A stretch of 64,000 nt of DNA from UBA7672 sp040398425 (GCA_040398425.1 JBBATZ010000014.1:1-64000), one strand, 5' to 3'; shown: positions 8,330-17,845, counted from the first letter of the stretch. Notes: generated by a model from the sequence alone, not told the origin. Translations and numbers: made by a program.

Positions 8330-9979
8330 TCAGATATCGAGCGGGGCTGGTGGTAGTTCCACAACAAAGCGCGCCCCCGTCACCTTGCCATCGACCATGC
8401 GGTTTTCAGCCCAAACCTGACCCCTGTGCGTTTCGGCAATCTGACGCACGATGGAAAGGCCCAAACCTGAATTATTTCCGAACTTCGCGCCAACCGGACG
8501 GTCCGTGTAGAAGCGCTGGAAGATCTTTTCGAGCTTGTCGGGCGGAATGCCGGGGCCCTGATCCTCGACAACCACACGCACAACGGGGCCACGGCCGGAA
8601 CCGGCGCCGCCAAGTGTAACCATGACTTCGCCGTTCGGCGGGGAGAAGGACCGCGCGTTTTCGAGGAGGTTGCGGATCACCTGCCCAAGCGGGCCTTCAC
8701 GCCCCATGACCTCATGTGCGCTCTTGTCGGCGAGGGCGAGGACGACCTTCGCTTCTCCCTCGCGCACGGTGTCGCGATAGATCGAGACGATGTCTTCCAA
8801 CAGGCGCTTCAGATCGACACGCACCAGTTTTTCGCGAACGATCTCGGCTTCCAGGCGCGACAGGTTCGAGATGTCGGAGATCAGCCGGTCGAGCCGGATC
8901 ACGTCGCGCGCGATCACGTTCGCCATCTTCGCCTTCTTATCCGGATCGCTGATCGCCTGCATCGTCTCGACGGCCGAGCGGATGGAGGTGAGCGGATTCT
9001 TGAGTTCGTGTGCGACGTCAGCCGCGAAGCGCTCATTCTCCTGGATGCGATCGTAGAGTGAGACCGTCATGGCTTCCATCGCGCGGGCGAGGTCGCCGAT
9101 TTCGTCCTTGCGATCATGCAGCTTGCCAAGAGTCAGGCGTTCTGCGGCGCCAGTGGCGACGCGATCAGAGGCCAGCGCGAGCCGTCGCAACGGGCGGGCA
9201 ATGCCGAGCGTCAGCAGTGTCGCTGTGATGAGCGCCACCAGCATCGCCACGATGATCAGCGGCACGAGCGCCGCGCGTTCGGCCGCGATGATTTCCGAGA
9301 CGTCGCTGGTTTCGATGGTGAGCGTGCCCACGACACGCAGCACCTTCTCGACCGGCATGGTGATCGAGAGTACGCGTTTGGCCTCGTCGTTGAAGCGTTC
9401 TGAAAAGACAGGTTCGCCGTTAAGCGCGCGCGTCACTTCCTCGTCGAGCGACAAGGCTTCGGCAATGGGCTGGCGGCCGGTGGCGCTGACGGTTTCAAAC
9501 GTGCGGTTGATGGTGCGAACTGTTTCCAGCCAGGTGCGCTCAAGCCAGCTTGGCTCGCGGATTTCCGGCAGGTTGCTGGCGTTGATCACATCCTTGATGA
9601 GGCGGGTGTCCGCGACGATTTCGCGACGCGGATCATGCACGATGATCCGCGTCGCCTTGGTCAGCGGCATGGACGTCAGCTGACGGATGACTTCGTCGAT
9701 GTCGAGTTCGACGGGAACGTCGGTCGTCGCATTGTCGGTCATGAAGGAGGAGATGAGCTGTCCCATCTCCTCGAGGCTGGCCTTGCGCGCGTTGACAAGG
9801 CTTGCGCGCACCTCGTTAAGCACCAGCGCGCCGGCGATCAGGATGATCAGGCCGGCGAGGTTGGAGGCGAGGATCAGTCTCGCAATGGGAGACCAGAGCA
9901 AGGAGCGCGGCTTGCGCGGCGCACCCTTGGCTGGTTTTGCCGGCCTGACTGGTTTCTCAGGCCTCGGTGCATTCGCCAT
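8330..9979 (-). CDS. chvG: Sensor histidine kinase ChvG/ExoS-like
   Basis: This is the membrane sensor kinase of the ChvG-ChvI system, which responds to envelope or acid stress in alphaproteobacteria. The protein of about 549 residues has a proline/lysine-rich N-terminus, a first membrane helix (about residues 30-50), a periplasmic domain and a second helix near residue 240. These are followed by HAMP, the HisKA box VAHELKNPLTSIRSAVETM and an HATPase domain with N, G1 (VVEDQGPGIPPDKLEKIFQRFY) and G2 (NNSGLGLSIVRQI) boxes. The start at 9979, 13 bases after the chvI stop, is preferred. The longer frame to 10117 runs back over chvI with an atypical sequence. Confidence 0.92.
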   Translation of the reverse strand: MANAPRPEKPVRPAKPAKGAPRKPRSLLWSPIARLILASNLAGLIILIAGALVLNEVRASLVNARKASLEEMGQLISSFMTDNATTDVPVELDIDEVIRQLTSMPLTKATRIIVHDPRREIVADTRLIKDVINASNLPEIREPSWLERTWLETVRTINRTFETVSATGRQPIAEALSLDEEVTRALNGEPVFSERFNDEAKRVLSITMPVEKVLRVVGTLTIETSDVSEIIAAERAALVPLIIVAMLVALITATLLTLGIARPLRRLALASDRVATGAAERLTLGKLHDRKDEIGDLARAMEAMTVSLYDRIQENERFAADVAHELKNPLTSIRSAVETMQAISDPDKKAKMANVIARDVIRLDRLISDISNLSRLEAEIVREKLVRVDLKRLLEDIVSIYRDTVREGEAKVVLALADKSAHEVMGREGPLGQVIRNLLENARSFSPPNGEVMVTLGGAGSGRGPVVRVVVEDQGPGIPPDKLEKIFQRFYTDRPVGAKFGNNSGLGLSIVRQIAETHRGQVWAENRMVDGKVTGARFVVELPPAPLDI

Positions 9980-9992
9980 CGGCGCGGTTTTC

Positions 9993-10688
9993 TCAGGCTT
10001 CCTTGTAGCGGTATCCGACGCCGTACAGCGTCTCGATGCCGTCGAAATTGTCGTCGAGGTCGCGGAATTTCTTGCGCAGCCGCTTGATGTGGCTGTCGAT
10101 GGTGCGGTCGTCGACATAGACCTGATCGTCGTAGGCCGCGTCCATCAGCTGGTCGCGGCTTTTCACATAGCCCGGGCGCTGGGCCAGTGCCTGCAGGATC
10201 AGGAATTCGGTAACGGTGAGCCGAACGATCTTGCCATCCCACTGGCAGGCATGGCGGTTCGGATCGAGCGTCAGGCGGCCGCGAACGATCGGCTTCTTGT
10301 CGCCATCCTCGCCGCCGGGCACGACGCCGCGCGACCGGCGCAGGATCGCCTTGACGCGCTCGGCCAGGAGACGGGTGGAGCAGGGCTTCCGGATGAAATC
10401 GTCGGCGCCGATGTTGAAGCCGACAACCTCGTCGATCTCGTCGTCCTTGGAGGTCAGGAAGATGGCAGGCAGGTTGGACGTCTGGCGCAGCTTCCGCAGC
10501 AGCTCCATGCCGTCCATCTTCGGCATCTTCACGTCGAGGATGGCGATATCGGGCGGGTTTTCCGACAGGCCGGCGAAGGCCGCAGCGCCGTCGTGATAGG
10601 CGCGAACCTGGTAACCTTCGGCTTCAAAGAAGACCTTGAGCGATTCAACAATGTTCTCGTCGTCGTCGACAAGGGCGATGGTGGCCAT
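9993..10688 (-). CDS. chvI: Response regulator ChvI-like
   Basis: This is an OmpR-family response regulator, 231 residues long. The receiver domain shows the acidic pocket DDDE near residue 8, the phospho-acceptor Asp in AILDVKMPKMDG and the conserved lysine in FIRKPCS. The C-terminal winged helix has the recognition region VDDRTIDSHIKRLRKKF and ends in GVGYRY. The sequence and the order chvI-chvG-EIIA-ptsH support the ChvI assignment. Co-transcription with chvG is likely given the 13-base gap. The phosphoenolpyruvate carboxykinase gene, often adjacent in Rhizobiales, is not here; a MipZ-like gene is divergent instead. Confidence 0.94.
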   Translation of the reverse strand: MATIALVDDDENIVESLKVFFEAEGYQVRAYHDGAAAFAGLSENPPDIAILDVKMPKMDGMELLRKLRQTSNLPAIFLTSKDDEIDEVVGFNIGADDFIRKPCSTRLLAERVKAILRRSRGVVPGGEDGDKKPIVRGRLTLDPNRHACQWDGKIVRLTVTEFLILQALAQRPGYVKSRDQLMDAAYDDQVYVDDRTIDSHIKRLRKKFRDLDDNFDGIETLYGVGYRYKEA

Positions 10689-10927
10689 GCGGAATCTCCT
10701 CGCCGCCCTGAACTCGAAAAACAGGGCCGCCGCGTTTCAGATTGCATAATCAAGGGGAGCGGGCGCTAGGGCAAGGGGCTCTACTCGCATGAAATCCACC
10801 TGTTTTCGGCTGGAAGGCTCATCTGGCACGCGAATTGAACCACACGCCTGGCGGGAGCTGGCTGGGAGGCCAGACCGCACCTCCGGCCGCTTCTCAGGCC
10901 GCAGGGACGGTTAAAACGGAGTGTTCC

Positions 10928-11785
10928 ATGCAAGTGGTAACCATCAGCGGGTTCAAGGGCGGCACTGGCAAGACCACACTGGCCTGCCTTCTGGGTGTCG
11001 CCGCCGTTAAGGACGGGCTGCGCACGGCCTGTCTCGACCTTGACCGCAACACCCGGAACCTGGCGAGTTTCCTGACCCAGCGACGTGAATCGCGGCTAGA
11101 AAGCCCTGACCACGTCATGCTGATGGACACCCCGGAAGACGCCCGCGCCAACGCCAAGCCGAAACATTCCAACCGGCTCGAGCCGCTGGTCCGCATGGCG
11201 CGGATGGACGGCTATGACCTGCTGATCATCGACACCTCGTCGGGCAACCTCTCCGACGTTTACGAGGCCCATCTTCTGGCCGACCTGATCCTGACGCCGA
11301 TGAATGAGAGCCCGGCGGACATGCACGGCCTGTTCGCGCCCATCGGCGCGCCGGCGGCGCCGCTGATAAATTATCGAGACATGATCGATACGGTGCGCTT
11401 CGACCGCCGCCGCGCCGGCCTGGCTGTCCAGCGCTGGCACGTTGTCATGAACCGCGTCTCCGCCCTGCCGAGCAAGATTGGGGCGATCATCAATGCGCGC
11501 GTCGCGGACATGGCCCAGCAGGCCGGTTTCGAGACAATCTGGAGCCTGCGCGATCGGGTCTCGCACCGGGCGCTGGCGCTTGAGGGGCGGACGGTGTTCG
11601 ATACGCCCGTTGATGGCAAGCTGACCATGAGCGAGATTTCCGGCCGCGCCGAAGTGCGTTCGATCCTGTCGCTCCTGAAACTTGCACCGACACGGGTCGT
11701 GGCCGAGCCGGCAGCGGCGGAGCAAACGTCATCTCCCGAGAAACAATCCTCGAAAAAGCCAGCGTCGGAGAAGATCGCGGCGTAA
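10928..11785 (+). CDS. ParA/MipZ-like ATPase
   Basis: This is a deviant-Walker P-loop ATPase of the ParA superfamily, 285 residues. The Walker A motif FKGGTGKTTLA lies at residues 9-19 and YDLLIIDTSSG is the Walker B region. The segment ADLILTPMNESPAD and the late GFETIWSLRDRVSHRAL closely resemble MipZ, the alphaproteobacterial division-site positioning ATPase. The identity is suggestive rather than certain. A lysine- and alanine-rich tail of about 35 residues follows. ATG at 10928 is chosen because the P-loop strand begins at once. There is no ParB gene beside it, so a plasmid partition role is unlikely. It may be a second MipZ-like protein. Confidence 0.7.
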   Translation: MQVVTISGFKGGTGKTTLACLLGVAAVKDGLRTACLDLDRNTRNLASFLTQRRESRLESPDHVMLMDTPEDARANAKPKHSNRLEPLVRMARMDGYDLLIIDTSSGNLSDVYEAHLLADLILTPMNESPADMHGLFAPIGAPAAPLINYRDMIDTVRFDRRRAGLAVQRWHVVMNRVSALPSKIGAIINARVADMAQQAGFETIWSLRDRVSHRALALEGRTVFDTPVDGKLTMSEISGRAEVRSILSLLKLAPTRVVAEPAAAEQTSSPEKQSSKKPASEKIAA

Positions 11786-11864
11786 GGCCCCGCATTTTCC
11801 GACTCGGAACTGTCGCATCACTGGACTAGCTTCCGCGCGCATCTGACCTGCGCAGGAGATTTCC

Positions 11865-13397
11865 ATGATTCGTACAGCAATGGCGTCCGTCGCCATATTG
11901 GCGCTTACCGCCTGCGCGACGACCCATGACATGATTTCGGCTCCGCTTCCCGCGCCGGTCCAGTCGGCCGACAGCTATTACGTCAAGGGGCGTGATGCGG
12001 TGGCGGCCAGAGCGGTCGCACGCACGCCGAAGAAAGCCAAGAACGTCATCCTGTTCATCGGCGATGGCATGGGCATCTCCACCATCACGGCGGCGCGCAT
12101 CTATGCCGGACAGAAGAAGGGGCTCGATGGCGAGAGCTACCAGCTCGCGATGGAGAAGCTGCCGTGGTCGGCGTTCTCGAAGACCTACACGCATGACTCG
12201 CAGGTTGCGGATTCGGCCCCGACCGCGACCGCGATGACCACGGGCGTCAAGTCGTACAACGGCACGCTGGGCGTGACGCAGGGCGCGAACCTCAAGGATT
12301 GTGCGAGCGCCAAGGGCAACGGCACGACCTCGCTGTGGGAAATGGCGGAAGCCGCCGGCATGGCGACCGGCGTGATCTCGACCGCACGCCTGACGCACGC
12401 AACGCCGGCGGCGACCTATGTCGAAACTGTCGAGCGCGACTGGGAAGCGGACGCCGATATAAGCGTGGAAGGCAAGGCTGCCGGCTGCGTCGATATCGCT
12501 GCGCAGTTCGTGAACTGGCAGAAGACCAATGGCGATGGCTTTGAAGTCGCGCTGGGTGGCGGGCGGCAGAACTTCCTGCCCAACACGATGGCGGATCCGG
12601 AATACCCGGACCAGAAGGGCCGCCGGGCGGATGGTCGCAACCTGGCAGAGGAATGGCTGGACGGACATCCGGAGCGCAAGGTGACGATCGGGCTCAGCAC
12701 CTTCGAGCAGATCAACTTCGACAGCGACATCCAGGTGCTTGGACTCTTCGAGCCCAGCCACATGCAGTACGATCTGGATCGCGCCAAGGACAAGCGAGGC
12801 GAGCCATCCCTCGCCGAAATGACCGAGGCCGCCATCACGCGCTTGTCGCGCAACGACAAGGGCTATTTGCTGATGGTGGAAGGCGGGCGCGTCGACCACG
12901 GCTTGCACGCGGGGGACGCACAGCGCGCGCTGGGCGATGCGGCGGCGCTGGATGAGGCGGTGGCAGAGGCGGTCGCTCGGACGAACCCAGAGGAGACACT
13001 GATCATCGTCACGGCGGACCATTCGCACACGCTGATCATCCAGGGCTATCCTGATCGCGGCAATCCGATCCTCGGTCTGGTGAAGGAGGGCGGCAAGGTG
13101 ACGCTGGCGCGCGATGGCAAGCCTTACACCACGCTGAGCTTTGCCAACGGCCCGGGATCGGTGTGCAAGCCGCAGGTGGACGGCAAATGGCTGTGCGATC
13201 GTGCGGACCTCACCAATGTGGACACGGGGGCGCTGGGCTTCCAGCAGCAGGCGCTGATCCCGCTGGGGTCGGAAACGCATGGCGGGGAAGACGTTGCGAT
13301 CTTCGCAGGCGGCCCGGGGGCGAACCTGTTCTCAGGCGCCGTTGAGCAGAACGAGATCTTCCATGTGATGTCGCAATCGCTCGGACTGGTGAAATAG
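11865..13397 (+). CDS. phoA: Alkaline phosphatase, PhoA family, lipoprotein
   Basis: This is a periplasmic metal-dependent phosphomonoesterase. The 510-residue protein begins with a lipoprotein signal peptide (lipobox LTAC, cysteine near residue 17), so the enzyme is probably membrane anchored. The family motifs are present: the first metal aspartate in NVILFIGDGMGISTI, the nucleophile serine in DSAPTATAMTTG, VEGGRVDHGLHAGD and TADHSHT, and a C-terminal SETHGGEDVAIFA. The mature domain is complete. Phosphate regulation would be expected, but no convincing Pho box was found upstream. A small secreted protein follows. Confidence 0.93.
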   Translation: MIRTAMASVAILALTACATTHDMISAPLPAPVQSADSYYVKGRDAVAARAVARTPKKAKNVILFIGDGMGISTITAARIYAGQKKGLDGESYQLAMEKLPWSAFSKTYTHDSQVADSAPTATAMTTGVKSYNGTLGVTQGANLKDCASAKGNGTTSLWEMAEAAGMATGVISTARLTHATPAATYVETVERDWEADADISVEGKAAGCVDIAAQFVNWQKTNGDGFEVALGGGRQNFLPNTMADPEYPDQKGRRADGRNLAEEWLDGHPERKVTIGLSTFEQINFDSDIQVLGLFEPSHMQYDLDRAKDKRGEPSLAEMTEAAITRLSRNDKGYLLMVEGGRVDHGLHAGDAQRALGDAAALDEAVAEAVARTNPEETLIIVTADHSHTLIIQGYPDRGNPILGLVKEGGKVTLARDGKPYTTLSFANGPGSVCKPQVDGKWLCDRADLTNVDTGALGFQQQALIPLGSETHGGEDVAIFAGGPGANLFSGAVEQNEIFHVMSQSLGLVK

Positions 13398-13474
13398 ACG
13401 TCACGTTCAGGACAGGCGCGGGCCTTCAATCCGCCGGGTGGGGCGGGTAGAAGGATGGGTCCTGGAGGAACCTG

Positions 13475-13816
13475 ATGCGCCTTGTCTTGCCAGCTCTGAT
13501 GTCACTGACCCTCGCGGGCGCGGCGTTTGCGCAGGCGGCGCCGCGGGTATCGATCGAGGATGACGTGTCGCACGTGAACGCCGTGAAATGTGCCGGGCTT
13601 CGCGCCGCTCAGATCAAGCAGGCCGCAGCGCCGGATGCGCTGTTGCAGGCGACGTATGATGCGTGGATGGCGTCGCTTGGCCAGGCTGGCCATGACGCTG
13701 GCAAGATCAAGCAGGAGATCGACGTCGAAGCTGCCGCGCTTTCATCCAGTAGCGTCGAGGCAAAGACTGCGATGGCGCGGGGCTGCACGCCATTTGAAAT
13801 CCGCGCCGCGGGCTAA
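13475..13816 (+). CDS. Small secreted protein, unknown function
   Basis: The 113-residue protein has a Sec signal peptide (MRLVLPALMSLTLAGAAF, then AQA) and a short, mostly helical, alanine-rich mature part with two cysteines (VKCAGL and RGCTPFE) that could form a disulfide. GGAGGAACCTG precedes the ATG with good spacing. It lies between alkaline phosphatase and a small lipoprotein, all on the plus strand with short gaps, so the three may be one transcript. I recognise no family. Confidence 0.65.
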   Translation: MRLVLPALMSLTLAGAAFAQAAPRVSIEDDVSHVNAVKCAGLRAAQIKQAAAPDALLQATYDAWMASLGQAGHDAGKIKQEIDVEAAALSSSSVEAKTAMARGCTPFEIRAAG

Positions 13817-13847
13817 GACTGCTAACCGTGACTATGAGGATACTATC

Positions 13848-14435
13848 ATGCGTCTGACAGCGACAGTTTTTGCCGTGCTCGCGCTCGCGGCCTGCCAGCC
13901 GGAAGCCAGGCCGGTCGCGACGATCGAACCGACACCCGAGGAGATGGGGCAGGACGATCCTGGCGCGCCGTTCGTGCCGGCGGCTGTCGGGCTGGCGCGC
14001 ACCTATGAGGCGATGTCGAAGACCGCGATGAGTTTCACGCCCGGCAAGCTCACACTCACGCCGACGCCGCAGGCGAGCCCGAACCTGCCCGAGGGCGCGA
14101 TCTTCGCGTTCGAGACTGGCATCAGCTATGAGACGACGTTGATGCCGGGTGGCGCCGAGATGGGCGAGAAGCCGTATGACTTCGCAAGCTTGTTCCCCGC
14201 AAGCGGCAGCGCGTTCGATCCCGCGAAGATCGTGATGTACACGGTCGACAAGGAGACGATCCCGGCAACGGCGCCGAATGGCGGCTTCTGCGGGACAGCG
14301 ATGGCATTCGCGACTTACACGCAGGCGGACGCGGCCGGCGAGACGCTGACCATCGCCGCCTTCGACGGCGACCAGTGGCCGCCGAAGGCGGACACACACC
14401 TCTGCGGGACGTTCGCGTATTCGGCGGTGAAGTAG
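13848..14435 (+). CDS. Small lipoprotein, unknown function
   Basis: The 195-residue protein starts with a lipoprotein signal (MRLTATVFAVLALAAC, cysteine 16), followed by a proline-rich linker and a mature domain with two further cysteines near the C-terminus (GGFCGTAM and THLCGTF). The position 13848 is chosen because the lipobox fits only this start; the frame is open upstream to 13590 but overlaps the preceding gene. No family was recognised. It is probably exposed in the periplasm and may be co-transcribed with the two genes upstream. Confidence 0.68.
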   Translation: MRLTATVFAVLALAACQPEARPVATIEPTPEEMGQDDPGAPFVPAAVGLARTYEAMSKTAMSFTPGKLTLTPTPQASPNLPEGAIFAFETGISYETTLMPGGAEMGEKPYDFASLFPASGSAFDPAKIVMYTVDKETIPATAPNGGFCGTAMAFATYTQADAAGETLTIAAFDGDQWPPKADTHLCGTFAYSAVK

Positions 14436-14450
14436 CTATTCCAGCGCCGT

Positions 14451-14753
14451 CTAGCGGGGAGCATCCTTCACTTTCTGTCGAATTGATTCGAGCAACCAGC
14501 TGAACTTCGCCAGTGCCTTCTCGTCTGGGTCGTAGCCGTTGTTTCTCCACCGGCGTAGCTCGAAGAAGAGCACGGCACGAAGTTCGCGGAGGGTCGTTGG
14601 TGTCGCCTCGTTTGCCAGTCGTGCGCATTCATCCATGCCCATGACTGCGTAGCCGTCGAAGGAGTGTCCGAAACGGTTGATCTGCCCCCAGTCGGAGCGG
14701 ATCGACGGAATTTTATCGGCCACCAGCTTGTCATCGGGAATCAAGCGCATCAC
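14451..14753 (-). CDS. Small hypothetical protein
   Basis: A 100-residue soluble protein without signal peptide or membrane segment; it is charged and helical in its second half. It starts with GTG-ATG (14753 or 14750), 12 bases after the stop of the beta-lactamase-fold gene, and is likely to be its downstream operon partner. The amino acid composition is balanced and unlike the arginine-rich shadow frames, so I think it is real. No family was recognised. Confidence 0.5.
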   Translation of the reverse strand: MMRLIPDDKLVADKIPSIRSDWGQINRFGHSFDGYAVMGMDECARLANEATPTTLRELRAVLFFELRRWRNNGYDPDEKALAKFSWLLESIRQKVKDAPR

Positions 14754-14765
14754 GACGCTGCTCGG

Positions 14766-16082
14766 CTATTCGAGGGCGGAATAGATCAGCGAGCGGATCT
14801 TCGACTGATCCTCTAGGCCGCCGGCCGGAATGATCTGCGTCATGTAGACGACGGTGAGGCCTTCCTTCGGATCGACCCAGTAGGTCGAGTGATAGGCGCC
14901 GCCCCAGCCATAATCTCCGGGTGAGCCGGGCTGTCCCGCCTTGCTGGGGTCGAGCATGATGCGGAAGCCGAGGCCGAAGCCCTGGCCGGGCTGGTAGGTC
15001 GCGCTGACCAGCGTGTCGTTTGTCATCAGTTCGACCGTCTTGCGGGACAGGTAGCGCTTGCCGTCGGCGACGCCGCCCTGGCGCAGCATTTCGAGGAAGC
15101 GGGAATAATCGTGCGCTGTGGATAGCAGGCCGGCGCCGCCCGCGAACGCCTTGCATGGGCCGTTGGCATAGCTGCCCTGTCCGACATGGCTGACGCCTTC
15201 GAGACCGCCGGGCGAGGGCGCGCGTTCGGCCTTGCCGTTCTTTGCCGAGTACACGACGGCGAGACGATCGAGCTTTGCGGGCGGCAGACAGAAGGCGGTA
15301 TCCACCATGCCGAGAGGATCGATCAGGCGTTCTTTCAGGAAGACGTCGAGCGACTGACCCGAGAGCTTTTCGACGACGACGCCGAGAATGTCTGTGTTGT
15401 AGCCATAGACCCATTGCTCGCCGGGTTGGGCAGCCATCGGCAGTTTCGGCATCTTCGCAACGACATCGGCCACGGGCACGGACTTGTCGGCGAAGTACCA
15501 CCCATAGACGCCGGCATCCTTCCACGCCTTCTCGCCGGGGCCGGTGCCATAGGAAATTCCAGCCGTATGGCTGAGCAGGTCGCGGATGGTGATCGCGCGT
15601 TTTGCGGGCACGACATCATAGCCGCCCTTCGTGTTGGCGACAGCGACAGTTGTGCTGCTCCACTCCGGCAGGAATTTGCCGAGCGGATCGTCGATCACCA
15701 GCTTGCCTTCTTCCACCAGCATCATGATGGCGGTGCTGGTGAGCGCTTTCGTTTGCGAGGCGATGCGGAAGATGTCGTCCTCCGCCATGCGGTCGCCGGC
15801 CTCACGGTCGCGCCAGCCATAGGCACCGTGGAAGACTTCGCGGCCGTCCTGGTGGATCATGAGCACGGCGCCGGCGAGTTTGCCGTCGTCGATGTAATTG
15901 CGCATCGTTGCGTCTAGCACCTGCAGGCGCGTTTGCGAGATACCATGCGGCGCGTCATTGGCGATGGGGCCGTGGGCGAGTGGGGTCAGGCTGGCGACGC
16001 GTTCGGTTTCGCTGACAGACACCACGCAGCCGGACAGGGCCAGCGTGCAGAGCCCTGCCATAAGCGCTGAGTGTAGACGCAT
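14766..16082 (-). CDS. Serine hydrolase, beta-lactamase class C fold, lipoprotein
   Basis: This 438-residue protein belongs to the beta-lactamase/penicillin-binding-protein-like esterase family (PF00144). It has a lipoprotein signal (LALSGC, cysteine 19), the nucleophile motif S-x-x-K as Ser109-Gln-Thr-Lys112 in IASQTKALT, a Y-x-N motif in YGYNTDILG and a later region GGAYHSTYWVDP that takes the place of the K-T-G strand. Members act as esterases, D-aminopeptidases or carboxypeptidases, and the substrate cannot be named from sequence. It is divergent from the GMC oxidoreductase, with 150 bases between the starts. Confidence 0.85.
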   Translation of the reverse strand: MRLHSALMAGLCTLALSGCVVSVSETERVASLTPLAHGPIANDAPHGISQTRLQVLDATMRNYIDDGKLAGAVLMIHQDGREVFHGAYGWRDREAGDRMAEDDIFRIASQTKALTSTAIMMLVEEGKLVIDDPLGKFLPEWSSTTVAVANTKGGYDVVPAKRAITIRDLLSHTAGISYGTGPGEKAWKDAGVYGWYFADKSVPVADVVAKMPKLPMAAQPGEQWVYGYNTDILGVVVEKLSGQSLDVFLKERLIDPLGMVDTAFCLPPAKLDRLAVVYSAKNGKAERAPSPGGLEGVSHVGQGSYANGPCKAFAGGAGLLSTAHDYSRFLEMLRQGGVADGKRYLSRKTVELMTNDTLVSATYQPGQGFGLGFRIMLDPSKAGQPGSPGDYGWGGAYHSTYWVDPKEGLTVVYMTQIIPAGGLEDQSKIRSLIYSALE

Positions 16083-16232
16083 GCGTGTCTCTCCCGGTTA
16101 TCCCGGACCTGGCTGTCTGGCCCGATGTTTTGCCGCGACGATGGCAGGGAGGGTCGCGAGGTTCAAGCGCGACGTTTGGGCAACGCTCGCAATCCGGTTG
16201 ATCCTTTCGCGCAGGTGGTGAATGTGGCGCGC

Positions 16233-17843
16233 ATGAGCGATCGGTTCGACTACATCATTGTCGGTGCGGGTACAGCCGGATGCCTGCTGGCCAACCGGCT
16301 GTCGGCGGAACCGCGCAATCGCGTGCTACTGCTGGAGGCGGGCGGCAAGGACGACTGGATCTGGTTTCACATTCCGGTCGGCTATCTGTTCGCGATCGGC
16401 AATCCGCGCGCCGACTGGATGTTCCAGACGAAACCGGTGCCGGGGCTGAACGGGCGCGCGCTCAACTATCCGCGCGGGAAGGTGCTGGGCGGATCGTCGG
16501 CGATCAACGCGATGATCTACATGCGTGGGCAAGCGGCCGACTATGATGGCTGGCGCCAGATGGGCCTCACCGGTTGGGGGTGGGACGATGTGCTGCCGTA
16601 CTTTCTGAAGCACGAGGATCATGTCGACGGCGGCGCGCATCACGGCCAGGGCGGCGAGTGGCGCATCGAACATCCGCGCATGCGCTGGAAAGTGCTTGAT
16701 GCGTTCGCCGATGCGGCGGAGGCGGCTGGAATCGCGAAAGTCGGAGACTTCAATACCGGGGACAATGCGGGCGTTGGCTATTTCCAGGTGAACCAGAAGG
16801 CGGGGCGGCGCTGGTCGTCGGCGCGTGGATTCCTGGCGCCGGTGCGGGGACGGCATAACCTGAAAGTCGAGACCGGCGCTCTGGTCGAGCGGGTCGTGAT
16901 GCGCGGCGGGGTGGCGGAGGGTGTCGCGTGGTCGCGGAATGGCGGGCAGGAGCGGCGCGTGTCGATGGCGGATGGCTGCGTGATCCTTGCGGCCGGGGCG
17001 GTGCAGTCGCCCAAGCTGCTGGAACTGTCGGGCATTGGTGATGCGGGGCGGGTGAAAGCGCTGGGCCTGGATCTGGCGCATCACAGTCCGGGCGTGGGGG
17101 AGAATCTGCAGGATCACCTGCAGCTGCGGCCGATCTACAAGGTGAGCGGCGTGCCTACGCTGAACGAGCAATACGCCAACCTGATGCGCCGACCACTGAT
17201 GGCGGCCGACTACGCGTTGCGGCGGCGCGGGCCGATGACGATGGCGCCGTCGCAGATGGGAGCCTTTGCAAAATCAAGCGAACGTCACGCGACGCCGAAC
17301 ATCCAGTTCCACGTGCAGCCGCTGGCGCTGCCGAAATTCGGCGAGGCGATGTACGCTTTTCCGGCGATCACGATCAGCGTGTGCAATTTGCGTCCCGACA
17401 GTCGCGGATCAGTGCACGCGGGTTCGCCCGATGCCAGTGCGGCGCCGGAGATCCAGCCGAATTATCTGGCGGCTGAGAGCGACCGCATGACGGCTGTTGA
17501 ATCGCTGCGCCTGGTGCGGCGGATCGTGGATCAGCCAGCGTTGAAAAGGTTTGCGCCGCAGGAGTTTGCGCCGGGCGCCGTGTTGCAGAGCGATGCCGAA
17601 CTGGCGAAGGCTGCGGGCGATGTCGGCACGACGATTTTTCATCCGGTCGGCACAGCCAAGATGGGTATGGCGTCTGATGCGATGGCTGTCGTCGATGAAC
17701 GGTTGCGCGTGCGTGGGGTGGAACGGCTGCGCGTGATCGACGCCTCCGTGATGCCGCGCATTACGTCCGGCAATACCAATTCGCCGACGCTGATGATCGC
17801 AGAGAAGGGGGCCACGCTGTTGCTGGAGGATGCGCGTTCGTGA
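16233..17843 (+). CDS. GMC-family FAD oxidoreductase (choline dehydrogenase-like)
   Basis: This flavoenzyme of the glucose-methanol-choline family oxidises an alcohol. The 536-residue protein starts with the FAD-binding motif FDYIIVGAGTAGCLLANRL. It has the first GMC signature PRGKVLGGSSAINAMIYMRG near residue 85 and the second signature GAVQSPKLLELSGIG. The C-terminal catalytic region includes TIFHPVGTAKMG and ITSGNTNSPTLMIAEKGA. ATG at 16233 is directly before the FAD motif. No betaine aldehyde dehydrogenase or BetI gene is adjacent, so choline is not implied as the substrate. Confidence 0.92.
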   Translation: MSDRFDYIIVGAGTAGCLLANRLSAEPRNRVLLLEAGGKDDWIWFHIPVGYLFAIGNPRADWMFQTKPVPGLNGRALNYPRGKVLGGSSAINAMIYMRGQAADYDGWRQMGLTGWGWDDVLPYFLKHEDHVDGGAHHGQGGEWRIEHPRMRWKVLDAFADAAEAAGIAKVGDFNTGDNAGVGYFQVNQKAGRRWSSARGFLAPVRGRHNLKVETGALVERVVMRGGVAEGVAWSRNGGQERRVSMADGCVILAAGAVQSPKLLELSGIGDAGRVKALGLDLAHHSPGVGENLQDHLQLRPIYKVSGVPTLNEQYANLMRRPLMAADYALRRRGPMTMAPSQMGAFAKSSERHATPNIQFHVQPLALPKFGEAMYAFPAITISVCNLRPDSRGSVHAGSPDASAAPEIQPNYLAAESDRMTAVESLRLVRRIVDQPALKRFAPQEFAPGAVLQSDAELAKAAGDVGTTIFHPVGTAKMGMASDAMAVVDERLRVRGVERLRVIDASVMPRITSGNTNSPTLMIAEKGATLLLEDARS

Positions 17844-17845
17844 AC

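Noticed and set aside
11826..13280. A 484-codon minus-strand open frame
   Set aside because: It is antisense to the alkaline phosphatase gene, whose motifs are complete.
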